DNA from: Treponema sp. UBA4873
GTDB lineage: Bacteria > Spirochaetota > Spirochaetia > Treponematales > Treponemataceae
NCBI GenBank assembly: GCA_002399405.1
Contig: DHDP01000002.1
Coordinates: 310,001 to 374,000 of the forward strand
DNA: 64,000 nt
Direction: 5' to 3'
The notes under the pieces were generated by a model, which had not been told where the DNA came from, made no database searches, and saw only the letters and a program-made list of their open reading frames with translations. Below, piece by piece: positions 52,577 through 61,248 of the stretch; within the stretch, counting starts at the first letter, position 1; each line of letters opens with the position of its first letter. The translations under genes and the position numbers were made by a program.

Positions 52577-52777
52577 AGGCACCTCCTTGATACAGCGAAA
52601 TATATCACGGTTTTACGAGGCAGAAATGCAACGGATATTGCAATTTTATGCAATATAGGTTTATGCAGGAATGCAAATACAATTTTTCTTTTCAGGGTCA
52701 TTTACCATGCAGCAATGGAATGGAACAAATGTAAAGTTCAGGATGTCAAAAATGATCATAAATAGCTGTACAAACAA
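52577..52777. other. Non-coding stretch upstream of HU-like gene
   Basis: First half of a 399-base gene-free stretch between the leader ORF and the PPIase gene. It should contain the promoter of the HU-like unit on the minus strand. It has no open frame with a good start site and nothing else that I can name. Confidence 0.4.
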
Positions 52778-52802
52778 TACAGTTTGGTCCATCCAAACTG
52801 TA
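52778..52802. repeat. 10-bp inverted repeat, possible regulator site
   Basis: TACAGTTTGG (52778-52787) and exact complement CCAAACTGTA (52793-52802) around five bases. No T tract follows on either side, so a terminator is unlikely. It lies about 200 bases upstream of the leader ORF and HU-like gene. Confidence 0.4.
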
Positions 52803-52925
52803 CATGTGGAACGGATAAAGCAGAAGTGGAGGCGTCGTGTTAATTACAAAAATACCGGAAGATAGAATACAAAAGAAAAGAATCGGATCACGGAAATCAA
52901 AAAAACAGATTATTATAATAATGAG

Positions 52926-52947
52926 GCCGGCGGAAATATCCGCCGGC
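52926..52947 (-). terminator. Rho-independent terminator of PPIase gene
   Basis: GCCGGCGGA (52926-52934) and TCCGCCGGC (52939-52947) form a nine-base, GC-rich stem with a four-base loop, 28 bases after the PPIase stop, followed on the minus strand by a T-rich tail. Confidence 0.75.
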
Positions 52948-52975
52948 TTTAATTGATAATGCCTCTTAATCAGCT

Positions 52976-54028
52976 CTAGTTCTTTTTCAGTTCAATATCG
53001 AACGCGATGTACGCATTCTCGGGGATAACTCCAGGATATCCGCGTTCGCCGTATGCCAAATCGGGCGGAACGACGATCGTGCGGCTTTCGCCCAGTTTCA
53101 TATCCTGAACCATGACGTCAAAACCGGGAATCATCTGTCCGGCCGCCGTAGTAAATGAAAGCGGCTCGCGACCTTTCGACGTATCGAATACGGTTCCGTC
53201 TATAAGATATCCTTTATAGTCGACGGAAACGTTTTTACCGGTTCCCGTTTTACCGCCGTTTCCCTGCTTTGTGATTTTGTAGTAGATTCCGTTGCTGTCT
53301 TTTTCATAACCGGGAAAATTCTTTTCTATCGTCTTAATCTGCGAAGCGAATTTCGCTTCCTTTTCGGATGCAGCAGCTTTTGCAGCAGACATGACAAGAC
53401 TGTCGAAATCACTCTGTGAAGCAGTAAATTTTTTCGCATCGTCTCCCTGACGGATGATTGTCACTTTTGTAATAGTCTCGCCCTGCTTCATCCCGTTGAC
53501 AACATCCTGACCTTCAAGAACTTTTCCGAAGATCGTATGTTTTCCGTCGAGCCACGACGTCGGAACAATCGTAATAAAAAACTGACTTCCGTTAGTATTC
53601 GCACCGGCATTTGCCATTGCAAGAACGCCCGACTTGTCGAACTTGTATTTGTCGACTATTTCATCAGGGAACGCATATCCGGGACCGCCAGTTCCGTTGC
53701 CCTTCGGATCGCCGCCCTGAATCATGAAATCCTGCTCATCGCCGTTTGACTTGCTTATAACGCGGTGGAATTTCAAACCGTCGTAAAAATGTCTGCCTTT
53801 CGCAGCATCAAGCGTTCCTTCCGCGAGACCGACGAAATTCGTTACGGTAAGCGGTGTATCTTTGTAATACAGTTCAAGAACAATATTACCTTTCGGCGTT
53901 TCCATTACTGCAAAAACGCCGTTTTTTCCCTCAAGGGATTTCATACTTTTGTCCATAGGACTGCATCCTCCAATAAATAATAATACGCAGCTGAATAAAA
54001 CAAGTAAAAACGATTTTTTCATATTCAT
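52976..54028 (-). CDS. Cyclophilin-FKBP fusion peptidyl-prolyl isomerase, lipoprotein
   Basis: A 350-residue lipoprotein: signal peptide ending LLFIGGC with Cys22 lipidated. Residues 35-195 are a cyclophilin domain (FHRVISKSNGDEQDFMIQGGDPKGNG, GSQFFITIVPTSWLDGKHTIFGKV) and residues 250-350 an FKBP domain (VSVDYKGYLIDGTVFDTS, IPGFDVMVQDMKLGESRTIVVPPDLAYG), joined by a helical linker. Both domains catalyse proline cis-trans isomerisation, so it is a two-enzyme folding factor outside the cytoplasm. Such cyclophilin-first fusions are known from treponemes. AAGG precedes the start. Confidence 0.93.
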   Translation of the reverse strand: MNMKKSFLLVLFSCVLLFIGGCSPMDKSMKSLEGKNGVFAVMETPKGNIVLELYYKDTPLTVTNFVGLAEGTLDAAKGRHFYDGLKFHRVISKSNGDEQDFMIQGGDPKGNGTGGPGYAFPDEIVDKYKFDKSGVLAMANAGANTNGSQFFITIVPTSWLDGKHTIFGKVLEGQDVVNGMKQGETITKVTIIRQGDDAKKFTASQSDFDSLVMSAAKAAASEKEAKFASQIKTIEKNFPGYEKDSNGIYYKITKQGNGGKTGTGKNVSVDYKGYLIDGTVFDTSKGREPLSFTTAAGQMIPGFDVMVQDMKLGESRTIVVPPDLAYGERGYPGVIPENAYIAFDIELKKN

Positions 54029-54048
54029 ACTTTACCTTCTTCAATATC

Positions 54049-54861
54049 TTAAAATTGCGATACGAACCACTCGTACAGCGCGTCGAGTCTGTCGTTGAAC
54101 GCATAGTTTATCTGCCTGTCGATGATTCCGATACGAGGACAACCTGCATCGGTAGAAATGTACACAAGATACTGCCGTCCGCAGTCCATTACGAGCACGT
54201 TCGATCTGAACATATGCGGATCTACGGCCTTAATAATTCCGAACATCATTTTTGTGAGATTATTGAATGTGGCGTATATTTCGTTCGCTGACTGATAATA
54301 ATTAAGCACGTATTCGCAGCCGCCGAACGTGTTATCGTGCTGATATGCATACGAAATCTGCCCGTCCGCATCCCCCGTGTTCTGATCGGCAATCGGAGTG
54401 TCGCCGTCGGGGCCTGCAATCATATACGTTCTGCTGTACAGCACCAGAGTTTTTTTTGAAATACTCGAATAATACGTCATCCCTTCCATCTTTGAAACGG
54501 AACGGAGAATCCGTGCGACGGCGTTTATTGACGTGTCCGGAGAAACACCTTCCGCATTTTTCGCACCAAGGGAATCCTTGTCGACAAGATACAGACATTC
54601 CGTTGTATACCCGCTTTTCTTTTCAATCCTGTTTGCCGACACACGTTCCGTATATACGGATTTCGGCAGCAGTTCGAGTTTCCGGTTGTTTTCCGCGTGC
54701 ACGAACCGTATTCTTTTTTCGGCTTTCAGCTGCGACAAATACGGTTCACTTACAACGTCTTCAAGCGTATACGGCTTAACTGCGCCGTTCTCCGCATACA
54801 CGGGAAGAACGGCAGCAGCGCAGAAAAATATTGATATGCATGCGGTAAAAAAAATTTTCAT
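54049..54861 (-). CDS. Conserved hypothetical exported protein (Treponema type)
   Basis: A 270-residue protein with an N-terminal signal peptide (FFTACISIFFCAAAVLPVYA) and a mature part of mixed alpha/beta sequence without a motif I can name. It looks like an uncharacterised family restricted to treponemes. It starts ten bases after the jag stop without a clear ribosome-binding site, so it is probably translated by reinitiation in the yidC-jag operon. A cell-envelope role is suggested only by its export signal and location. Confidence 0.75.
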   Translation of the reverse strand: MKIFFTACISIFFCAAAVLPVYAENGAVKPYTLEDVVSEPYLSQLKAEKRIRFVHAENNRKLELLPKSVYTERVSANRIEKKSGYTTECLYLVDKDSLGAKNAEGVSPDTSINAVARILRSVSKMEGMTYYSSISKKTLVLYSRTYMIAGPDGDTPIADQNTGDADGQISYAYQHDNTFGGCEYVLNYYQSANEIYATFNNLTKMMFGIIKAVDPHMFRSNVLVMDCGRQYLVYISTDAGCPRIGIIDRQINYAFNDRLDALYEWFVSQF

Positions 54862-54871
54862 CGTAAAAAAA

Positions 54872-55573
54872 TCAGTACACGCCTTTCCAGCTCACGCGCA
54901 CCTGCTTATATAAACCATCACCTTCCGATTTGGTATCAATATCGGGAATATCGTTAAGAGTCGTATGAATAAGACGGCGCTCGAACGGATTCATCGGTTC
55001 AAGCAGAATCGAATTGTGCGTCTGATGGACTTTGTCCGCAGTCGTATACGCGAGCCGGACAAGCGATTCCTCGCGGCGGATGCGGTAGTTTTCCGTATCA
55101 AGAATAATACGCACATCCTCGTGTCCGAGACGTCCCGCGTAAATGTTCGCGAGCAGCTGAAGCGCGTCGAGGTTCTTTCCCTTGCGTCCTATAAGAATCG
55201 ACGAATTCTGAGAATCCATCTTTATTCCTATTTTCTGTGGTTCGCGGAATACAATTTCCGTCTTCACATCATATCCCATCTTCTCTATCACTGTGTTTAT
55301 AAATTCCACAAGTTTCTTTTCAAACTCGTCCTGAGGAAGAGGATCCGCCACAACTCTTCCGATGCTTCCCGGCATAATAATGTCGTTGCCCTCTGTCGCC
55401 GCATCAAAGGCGTCGACGGGATGAACGCGGATTTTTACGTACCCTTTTTTGAACAGGGAATTTTTCTGTGTTTCAAGAATCTCAATGTCGAACTGGTCCC
55501 GTTCAAGACCAAGTTCGGCTGCCGCTTTTTCTATAGCTTCCTTTTCGGTTTTTCCTTCATATTCATACGTCAT
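54872..55573 (-). CDS. jag: RNA-binding protein Jag/KhpB
   Basis: A 233-residue cytoplasmic RNA-binding protein. The Jag_N domain is residues 1-50 (YEGKTEKEAIEKAAAELGL), a KH domain is around residues 110-165 (ILIGRKGKNLDALQLLANIYAG, with the GRKGKN loop) and an R3H domain is at the end (RESLVRLAYTTADKV, ERRLIHTTLND). It binds mRNA and influences cell division and envelope synthesis in other bacteria. It follows yidC as usual. AGAGG precedes its ATG. Confidence 0.95.
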   Translation of the reverse strand: MTYEYEGKTEKEAIEKAAAELGLERDQFDIEILETQKNSLFKKGYVKIRVHPVDAFDAATEGNDIIMPGSIGRVVADPLPQDEFEKKLVEFINTVIEKMGYDVKTEIVFREPQKIGIKMDSQNSSILIGRKGKNLDALQLLANIYAGRLGHEDVRIILDTENYRIRREESLVRLAYTTADKVHQTHNSILLEPMNPFERRLIHTTLNDIPDIDTKSEGDGLYKQVRVSWKGVY

Positions 55574-55596
55574 AATACAGTACCTCTCGCTTTCAA

Positions 55597-57420
55597 TTAT
55601 CTTTTTTTATTGTTTTTCGCCACGGTAAAAGACTTTCCGTTTTTCTCAACTGCCGTTTCCTTCTTTTTCTCTTCCATTATTTTATTAATAACAAGCTGCT
55701 GTCCCATCTGAATCAGGTTGCTTACAGTCCAGTAAAGCAGCAGACCTGACGGCGCATTGTAGAAAATAAAAAAGAACACAATCGGCATACCGTACATCAT
55801 GAACTTCATCTGCGTTGCGCTTGTTCCGTTGCCCATAGCCGTTCCGCCGTTCTGCGTTATTTTTCCGTACAGCAGCTGCGATGCAAGGTAAATCACCGGA
55901 AGAATTCTGATTGCATTGCCGACGAACGGTATGCTTTTCTTGAACGTATACACGCTGTCGCCGGCCGACAAATCGGGAATCCATCCGGGAATGAACGACG
56001 CGCCGCGGAACTCGAAATAATTGTTGAACAGGTTGTACATTGCAAAAATAATAAGGAACTGAAGCAGCATCGGCAGACAGCCGCTCGCAGGATTGTAATT
56101 ATTCTCCTTGTACAGCTTGCCCATCGCCTCCTGCATCTTCTGCGGATTGTCCTTGTATTTCGTCTGGATTGCGGTCATCTGCGGCTGAAGATTCTGCATC
56201 TTAAGAGTGCTCAGAGACTGCTTTTTCGTAAGCGGGAACATGGCGAATTTGAAAATAACAGTCATCAGGATGATTGCCACGCCCCAGTTCGGAATAAGCT
56301 TGTACAGCATCTCGAGACCCCATTTGAGAATGTTCTCAAGCCAGCCGAGCCAGCCGCTCGACTGCAGCGATTCCGGAAGTTTCAGCGGTTCCGAAAGTTC
56401 AACAGGCTGGTCCGTTTTCTTCTCAGCGTAACCGAGCTGCCAGCCGTTGTTTTCCGCTGCGTTGTAGCGCTTCAAATCCTTTTCGTTGCGCGGTCCGAAG
56501 TAGACATAATACGTATCCGCCATATCGGAACCGGAGAACTGCCTACGGGTCAAAAGCGCCTGTGCGTCGGCATAATCATGCACTTCGACTTTCGACGAAT
56601 AATACGTTTCGCCCATGACGCCTTCATCGGCCGGAATTACGAGAGCTTCGAAATACTTGCCCGCAATGCCGGTCCATGAATATGATTTATCAAATGATTT
56701 GAACTGTTTTGTTCCGAGGGTTATCGTCTTCTTCTTGTCGCCGCTGAAAGAAAGGAACTGCCTGACTTCGTATCTGTTCGATTTAGAATCAAAATGAGGA
56801 CCTATCTGCGGCGACGTGCGCAGCGTGTACGCCGTTCCGTTCGCATTAAGAACCGCGTTTCCCTCGTCGCTGTGTACCAGAATTTCAAGTTTGAAGATAT
56901 ACTCGCCCGGCTTGAACGTATACCGCTTTCCGAACGTATAGCCGTTGTAATGCTTCGTAAACAGCACCGTGTTGTCGTCAGGACGCTCGACGTTGAACGT
57001 GTCGTTTATAATCATGCTGTCGGGACCGCCGAACGATACCGCGCACGACCGGTTAAAATCGGAAATATTGTCGGCCATCTGAACACCTTTTCCGGTATCA
57101 GTGTCGATATGATTAAGAAGCTGATAATCTACAATGTCGCCGCCTTTATTCGTAAAAACGGCCTTTACCTTGTCGGTTGTAATAACGACAGTCTGTTCGG
57201 GAATCGTTTCACCTGTATCCGCCGCCTGTGAAAGAACGGCATTTTTTACCGGTGCGCTTTTATCCGTACCGTTGTTTTCAGCAGGCGCTTCCGCTGTCCG
57301 GGCAACGGTGTTCTGTGTTTCTGCGGTCTTGCTTGCCGGAGTAAATATCGGCTGCAGGAATATGAATGCACCAATAACAGCCACCGAAAGAACTATGGCC
57401 CAAATGGTATTTTTATCCAT
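55597..57420 (-). CDS. yidC: Membrane protein insertase YidC
   Basis: A 607-residue Gram-negative-type insertase. An N-terminal membrane anchor (IWAIVLSVAVIGAFIFLQPIF) is followed by a periplasmic beta domain of about 300 residues, and the conserved core has about five membrane segments (WGLEMLYKLIPNWGVAIILMTVIFKFAMFPL, SGCLPMLLQFLIIFAMYNLF, GLLLYWTVSNLIQM). The long periplasmic domain fits a two-membrane cell. The C-terminus is highly basic and may contact ribosomes. GGAG precedes the ATG. Gene order yidD-yidC-jag is standard. Confidence 0.97.
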   Translation of the reverse strand: MDKNTIWAIVLSVAVIGAFIFLQPIFTPASKTAETQNTVARTAEAPAENNGTDKSAPVKNAVLSQAADTGETIPEQTVVITTDKVKAVFTNKGGDIVDYQLLNHIDTDTGKGVQMADNISDFNRSCAVSFGGPDSMIINDTFNVERPDDNTVLFTKHYNGYTFGKRYTFKPGEYIFKLEILVHSDEGNAVLNANGTAYTLRTSPQIGPHFDSKSNRYEVRQFLSFSGDKKKTITLGTKQFKSFDKSYSWTGIAGKYFEALVIPADEGVMGETYYSSKVEVHDYADAQALLTRRQFSGSDMADTYYVYFGPRNEKDLKRYNAAENNGWQLGYAEKKTDQPVELSEPLKLPESLQSSGWLGWLENILKWGLEMLYKLIPNWGVAIILMTVIFKFAMFPLTKKQSLSTLKMQNLQPQMTAIQTKYKDNPQKMQEAMGKLYKENNYNPASGCLPMLLQFLIIFAMYNLFNNYFEFRGASFIPGWIPDLSAGDSVYTFKKSIPFVGNAIRILPVIYLASQLLYGKITQNGGTAMGNGTSATQMKFMMYGMPIVFFFIFYNAPSGLLLYWTVSNLIQMGQQLVINKIMEEKKKETAVEKNGKSFTVAKNNKKR

Positions 57421-57439
57421 CAGTTTAAATCTCCATTAA

Positions 57440-57661
57440 TCAGGGAACAGGATCATATCCGCCGGCATGATAAGGATTACACCGGAGAATACGTTTAATA
57501 GCGAGGAAAAGACCCTTACCAGGTCCGTATTTTCGAATTGCCTCAAGTGCATACTGAGAACACGTAGGTTTGTATCTGCAGCATGGCGGAAACAAAGGAG
57601 AAATACAAATTTGATAAGCACGGATGAAAAAACAGAAAAATTTCGTAAGAAATTTTTTCAT
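57440..57661 (-). CDS. yidD: Membrane protein insertion efficiency factor YidD
   Basis: A 73-residue YidD protein, with amphipathic N-terminus and the diagnostic PCCRYKPTCSQYALEAI segment and HAGGYDPVP end. The start at 57661 overlaps the rnpA stop by four bases (ATGA); the longer frame in front belongs to rnpA in another frame. It assists YidC-dependent insertion. Length is typical. Confidence 0.93.
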   Translation of the reverse strand: MKKFLTKFFCFFIRAYQICISPLFPPCCRYKPTCSQYALEAIRKYGPGKGLFLAIKRILRCNPYHAGGYDPVP

Positions 57662-58020
57662 TTTTTGATTAACCCTGCCTTTTCGCACAGTAATCGAAAT
57701 TGAACACACCGCGTGCTGAACGAATCGTTTCCGGGATATACCAGGAACAGCATATCATATCCGGTGTTCAGATGTGTTTTAAATAAACGATAGACTTCCC
57801 GGCTGTACCGTTTTGACAGATTCCTCTGCACTGCGTTACCGTATCCGCGGGGTAAAGGAAAACCTATACGGTTCTTTCCCAGTGTGTTTTCTGCATAAAA
57901 CAGTTTTGCACCGGGAACACCTGTCTTTTTTCCATTCTTAAACAGACTCTTAAAATCAGCAGGATTTTTTATACGTTCGCAACGCCTAAAAAATCCCGTT
58001 TTCAGTAACTCTGTTTCCAT
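57658..58020 (-). CDS. rnpA: Ribonuclease P protein component
   Basis: A 120-residue basic protein that assists the RNase P RNA in 5' processing of tRNAs. The RNR region reads GNAVQRNLSKRYSREVYR, close to the usual GNAVKRNRIKR motif, and RIGFPLPRG lies before it. It starts 12 bases after rpmH, the normal rpmH-rnpA order. Confidence 0.95.
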   Translation of the reverse strand: METELLKTGFFRRCERIKNPADFKSLFKNGKKTGVPGAKLFYAENTLGKNRIGFPLPRGYGNAVQRNLSKRYSREVYRLFKTHLNTGYDMLFLVYPGNDSFSTRCVQFRLLCEKAGLIKK

Positions 58021-58032
58021 CCCTGGTCAATA

Positions 58033-58188
58033 TCAATAAGGTTTCTTTTCGTCAGAAACAGAAAGCTTTTTGCGGCCTTTTGCGCGGCGGCGTGCAAGAA
58101 TCTGACGTCCGCCTTTTGTTGCCATGCGGGCTCTGAATCCAAATTTTCTATTGCGTTTTACTTTGCTGGGCTGATATGTCCGTAACAT
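58033..58188 (-). CDS. rpmH: 50S ribosomal protein L34
   Basis: A 51-residue protein beginning MLRTYQPSKVKRNRKFGFRA with RMATKGGRQILARRRAKGRKKL following, the invariant L34 pattern. It has AAGGAG eight bases upstream of the ATG at 58188. It heads the rpmH-rnpA-yidD-yidC-jag operon; its promoter must lie in the 78 bases before it. Confidence 0.97.
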   Translation of the reverse strand: MLRTYQPSKVKRNRKFGFRARMATKGGRQILARRRAKGRKKLSVSDEKKPY

Positions 58189-58266
58189 AGAACATGCTCC
58201 TTTATATTGACCTGTATAGTATCTACACAGGTTTTAAGATTTCAAATATAGTACGAAAATATACCA

Positions 58267-58797
58267 TTATTTTGAAGAATTGGTCAACATGCTTTTTTTT
58301 AGGTCGTCAAGCCGTGCCTTGAGTTCGGGCGGCAGTTCTACCGGCCCGGAAGAGCCTTTTTCCGCCGTTTTCTCGTGTATTTCCACCTGTCTGTCCTGCG
58401 CTTCAAGTTTTTCGGATAATTTCCGGCGGTCTTCCTGAATCTGCTCGTCGTACGTCTTCGCACATAACGAAAAATCACTGCCTTTGAGTCGGAATGCAAG
58501 CGAGGTGATTTTAAGTTCCGGAACGGCCCGCTCAAGACCGGTCAGTATGAATTTAGAATACAGCTGCAGTATCTGTATCCAGCCGGGATGATCGGTTTCT
58601 ACAAGAAGTATGCCGTTCTTCAGTTCGATTAATTCCGTATGGGCGGTAAGCTTTTCACCGTATTTATGCACTTTTGATACGACTGATTTCCACGTGCCGA
58701 GCAGTCTGCTGCTGTTTTCCACGTCGCATTTATCAATATTCGAGAAAACCTGCGTTATCATATCCGCAGCTGTAATCACCGACTGATCGTTAATCAT
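58267..58797 (-). CDS. DUF721/DciA-like protein
   Basis: A 176-residue protein of the DUF721 family, whose better-known member DciA loads the replicative helicase in bacteria without DnaC or DnaI. The core (LGTWKSVVSKVHKYGEKLTAHTELIELKNGILLVETDHPGWIQILQLYSKFIL) is the typical KH-like domain; the C-terminus is charged and coiled. The start at 58797 is chosen because AAAAAGG precedes it; another ATG six codons upstream is possible. It overlaps the recF stop, the usual neighbourhood in spirochaetes. Helicase loading is an inference. Confidence 0.85.
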   Translation of the reverse strand: MINDQSVITAADMITQVFSNIDKCDVENSSRLLGTWKSVVSKVHKYGEKLTAHTELIELKNGILLVETDHPGWIQILQLYSKFILTGLERAVPELKITSLAFRLKGSDFSLCAKTYDEQIQEDRRKLSEKLEAQDRQVEIHEKTAEKGSSGPVELPPELKARLDDLKKSMLTNSSK

Positions 58798-59890
58798 GCC
58801 ATTCACCTTTTTCAATGTGATAAATACGCGTCGTGCTGTGCCTGTAGCGTTCGTACGGTTCTCCCGGCAGAAACGTGCAGAACAGCTGGTCGTACTCAGG
58901 AAGCATCGCCGTCATTTTCTGCCGCTTGTCGGGATCAAGTTCAAGCATGACGTCGTCCATAAGAAAAACCGGTTTCATCCCGGTAATCCTCGAATAATAT
59001 ACAGCCTGAGCCACCCGGAGGAGAAGGGCAACAAGCCGCTGCTGACCGGTAGACGCCACCGGAATAAACTGCCGCCCTTCGTGCATAAATATGATACGGT
59101 CCCGGTGAGGTCCCGAAAGCGTCGTTCCCATAATTTTGTCCTGTTCGCTACGTTCCGCAAGTACTGCAACAACATCATCGGGACCGGGAAAACGAGTTCC
59201 TACCGTGTCGGGAATTTCCTTCCACGACGGTGCATATACTATGCTCACGCCGCATATGCCGGAAATATCTTCGTACAGTTTTCCGAAAATCTGATTAAAC
59301 TGGAAAACAGCATTTTTCCGTTTTTTTTGTATTTCAAGTCCGTTTTTTGCCAGCTGTACGTCGTAAATGCCGAGCATATCGTATGATTTGTCTTTCAGAA
59401 GCTGATTGCGGTTTTTGAGCACTTTTTTGTAATTACGCATGTCGTCGATATACAGCGGATCGAACATCGTAAGCGACTGATCAAGAAAAAAACGGCGGCA
59501 CTCCGGTTCACCCGTGGCAAACTGCATGTCGTCGTGGCAGAACAGCACGCACGGAATCGTATTTACCAGTTCCTTGCGGTCCTGAATGCGCTTTTCATTT
59601 TTTTCAATATGTTTTATGCCGTCTTTATATGCAACGTCTATTTTCTGAACGCTGCCGCCTTCCTGCTGATACATCGTACTTATGCTGAAACCGTCAGTTC
59701 CCTGTTTAATAAGCTGCGTGTCGACGTGCGTGCGGAACGACGCGCCGTATGCGGAATAATACAGCGCCTCAAGAATATTGCTTTTTCCCTGTCCGTTTTC
59801 ACCGACAAAATAAACCTCTTTTGAAGAAAGATCTATTTTGTCGTTCTTCAGATTGCGGAAGTTGTTCAGCGAAAGAGACAGGAACGGCAT
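58790..59890 (-). CDS. recF: DNA replication and repair protein RecF
   Basis: A 366-residue SMC-like ATPase. Walker A is GENGQGKS (30-37), the signature is in the ASTGQQRLVALLLRVAQA region, and Walker B is PVFLMDDVMLELD. It loads RecA at gaps with RecO and RecR. Its ATG shares one base with the dnaN stop (TGATG), so it is co-translated with dnaN. Length is typical. Confidence 0.97.
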   Translation of the reverse strand: MPFLSLSLNNFRNLKNDKIDLSSKEVYFVGENGQGKSNILEALYYSAYGASFRTHVDTQLIKQGTDGFSISTMYQQEGGSVQKIDVAYKDGIKHIEKNEKRIQDRKELVNTIPCVLFCHDDMQFATGEPECRRFFLDQSLTMFDPLYIDDMRNYKKVLKNRNQLLKDKSYDMLGIYDVQLAKNGLEIQKKRKNAVFQFNQIFGKLYEDISGICGVSIVYAPSWKEIPDTVGTRFPGPDDVVAVLAERSEQDKIMGTTLSGPHRDRIIFMHEGRQFIPVASTGQQRLVALLLRVAQAVYYSRITGMKPVFLMDDVMLELDPDKRQKMTAMLPEYDQLFCTFLPGEPYERYRHSTTRIYHIEKGEWHD

Positions 59891-60993
59891 CAGTTAAGAT
59901 TCATCGGCATGATGATATGGAAGTAGTCAGCAGCCGGTTCAGGACGCATCGTAACAGCCTTCATCGCCTCGGTAAATTCAAACACGATGTTTTCCGCATT
60001 GATTACTTTGATCGGCTCAGTGACGTACAAATAGTTAAGGGCAATAGTCACTTCGGGACCGTCGTATCTGCACGGAATCTCTTCAGCTGCAGTTCCTATA
60101 TCGGTTTCAGGAGAAATAAGCGTCAGCGTTCCCGGAGCTGCCTTAAAAAGCAGCCGGCTTACTTTCTTATCAATCATGATTGTCGTGCGCTTAAGAGCGG
60201 AATCAAGATCGGCTTTGTTTACCTGGAAAGAGCTTGTCTGATTTTCAGGAATGACTTTCTGATAATTCGGAAACTGTCCGTCGAGGAGAAGGGAAGAGAA
60301 CTCGTAATTACCGAAGCGGACAAAAATCAGCTTATCGACAACTGCGAGAGAAACGTTTCCTTCGTCGGGCGCGTTTTTAAGAATACAGCCGAGTATCTTT
60401 ACCGGAATGATAGCCGCCGGAAAATCCGTAATTCCCTGCGCTATCGCTTTACTTGCATATGAAAGTCGGCGTCCGTCCGTAGCGACCATGACGAGATTAT
60501 CATCCTTTTTTGTGAAATATACGCCCGTCATAAAATAACGGTTCGCGTCTTCCGAAACAGAAAAAATAGACTGGGAAATCATTTCTTTTATGTCTTTTGC
60601 CGGAACGTCGAAAAACGGAACTTTGTCCGCATTATTTACCGGGGGAAATTTATCGCTTGCTATGCTTTTGAGCTGAAATTTGATTTTCTTTGCGATCGGT
60701 CTGATTGTTACTTTTACGTCTTCCTGATCGAATTCAATTTCACCTGCCGGAGATGAAGCAAGAATACTCATGAACTTATCGCAGAAGACTGTCGTCGTAC
60801 CTTCTTCCTTGACGTCGACGGGAATCTTTGTCGTAAAATTGACAGAAGAATCCGATGCCTTGATTACAAGCGTATTGTTTTCGGCACTAAGCAGAATGTT
60901 GGAAAGAATCGAAATAGGACTCTTGTTTGTAATAATTTCCTGTGCAATGGCGATTTCTTTAATCATTGCATCTCTGTCAAACGAAAACTTCAT
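59890..60993 (-). CDS. dnaN: DNA polymerase III beta subunit (sliding clamp)
   Basis: A 367-residue sliding clamp with the three repeated clamp domains. MKFSFDRDAMIKEIAIAQEIITNKSPISILSNILL, SVSEDANRYFMTGVYF, ATDGRRLSYA and the C-terminal MPMNLN (a MPMRL variant in the client-binding pocket) are typical. AAGGAG precedes the start. It lies directly beyond oriC from dnaA. Confidence 0.98.
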   Translation of the reverse strand: MKFSFDRDAMIKEIAIAQEIITNKSPISILSNILLSAENNTLVIKASDSSVNFTTKIPVDVKEEGTTTVFCDKFMSILASSPAGEIEFDQEDVKVTIRPIAKKIKFQLKSIASDKFPPVNNADKVPFFDVPAKDIKEMISQSIFSVSEDANRYFMTGVYFTKKDDNLVMVATDGRRLSYASKAIAQGITDFPAAIIPVKILGCILKNAPDEGNVSLAVVDKLIFVRFGNYEFSSLLLDGQFPNYQKVIPENQTSSFQVNKADLDSALKRTTIMIDKKVSRLLFKAAPGTLTLISPETDIGTAAEEIPCRYDGPEVTIALNYLYVTEPIKVINAENIVFEFTEAMKAVTMRPEPAADYFHIIMPMNLN

Positions 60994-61019
60994 CTTTATC
61001 TCCTTGAACTCAGCTTCCT

Positions 61020-61245
61020 TTGTGAGTTGTTCACATCGTTAATGTATACTAAATTTATATAGAATTTAGTAATAGTAATAATAAGGTCCGGCATTTTGTG
61101 GATATCGACTATATTTCGTTACATGATAACGATTTGCAAAGTATATAACTCACTATGTTTTATTCACAAGTTATACACTTATCCACTATTTTTCTATTTA
61201 TACACCAGTTATACACAGCATTGTATCATATTGTACACAGTTTTG
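61020..61245. other. oriC: Chromosomal replication origin (oriC)
   Basis: The dnaA-dnaN gap holds a cluster of DnaA boxes. On the plus strand: TTGTTCACA (61027-61035), TTATTCACA (61160-61168), TTATACACT (61171-61179), TTATCCACT (61179-61187), TTATACACC (61198-61206), TTATACACA (61209-61217), TTGTACACA (61231-61239). On the minus strand: ATATCCACA (61105-61097). Between 61039 and 61066 lies a very AT-rich stretch, a good unwinding element; next to it TAG/TAA repeats (61067-61084) are followed by a GC cluster (61085-61092) and the minus-strand box. Gene context (dnaA, dnaN, recF, gyrB) agrees. Confidence 0.9.
61067..61084 (+). repeat. Six DnaA-trio-like repeats
   Basis: TAG TAA TAG TAA TAA TAA read in register. 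On this strand read 3' to 5' they are six AAT or GAT triplets, the DnaA-trio motif that binds the DnaA filament during opening in Bacillus. They lie between the AT-rich unwinding element and a GC cluster plus DnaA box, in the expected order and orientation. Confidence 0.7.
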
Positions 61246-61248
61246 TCT

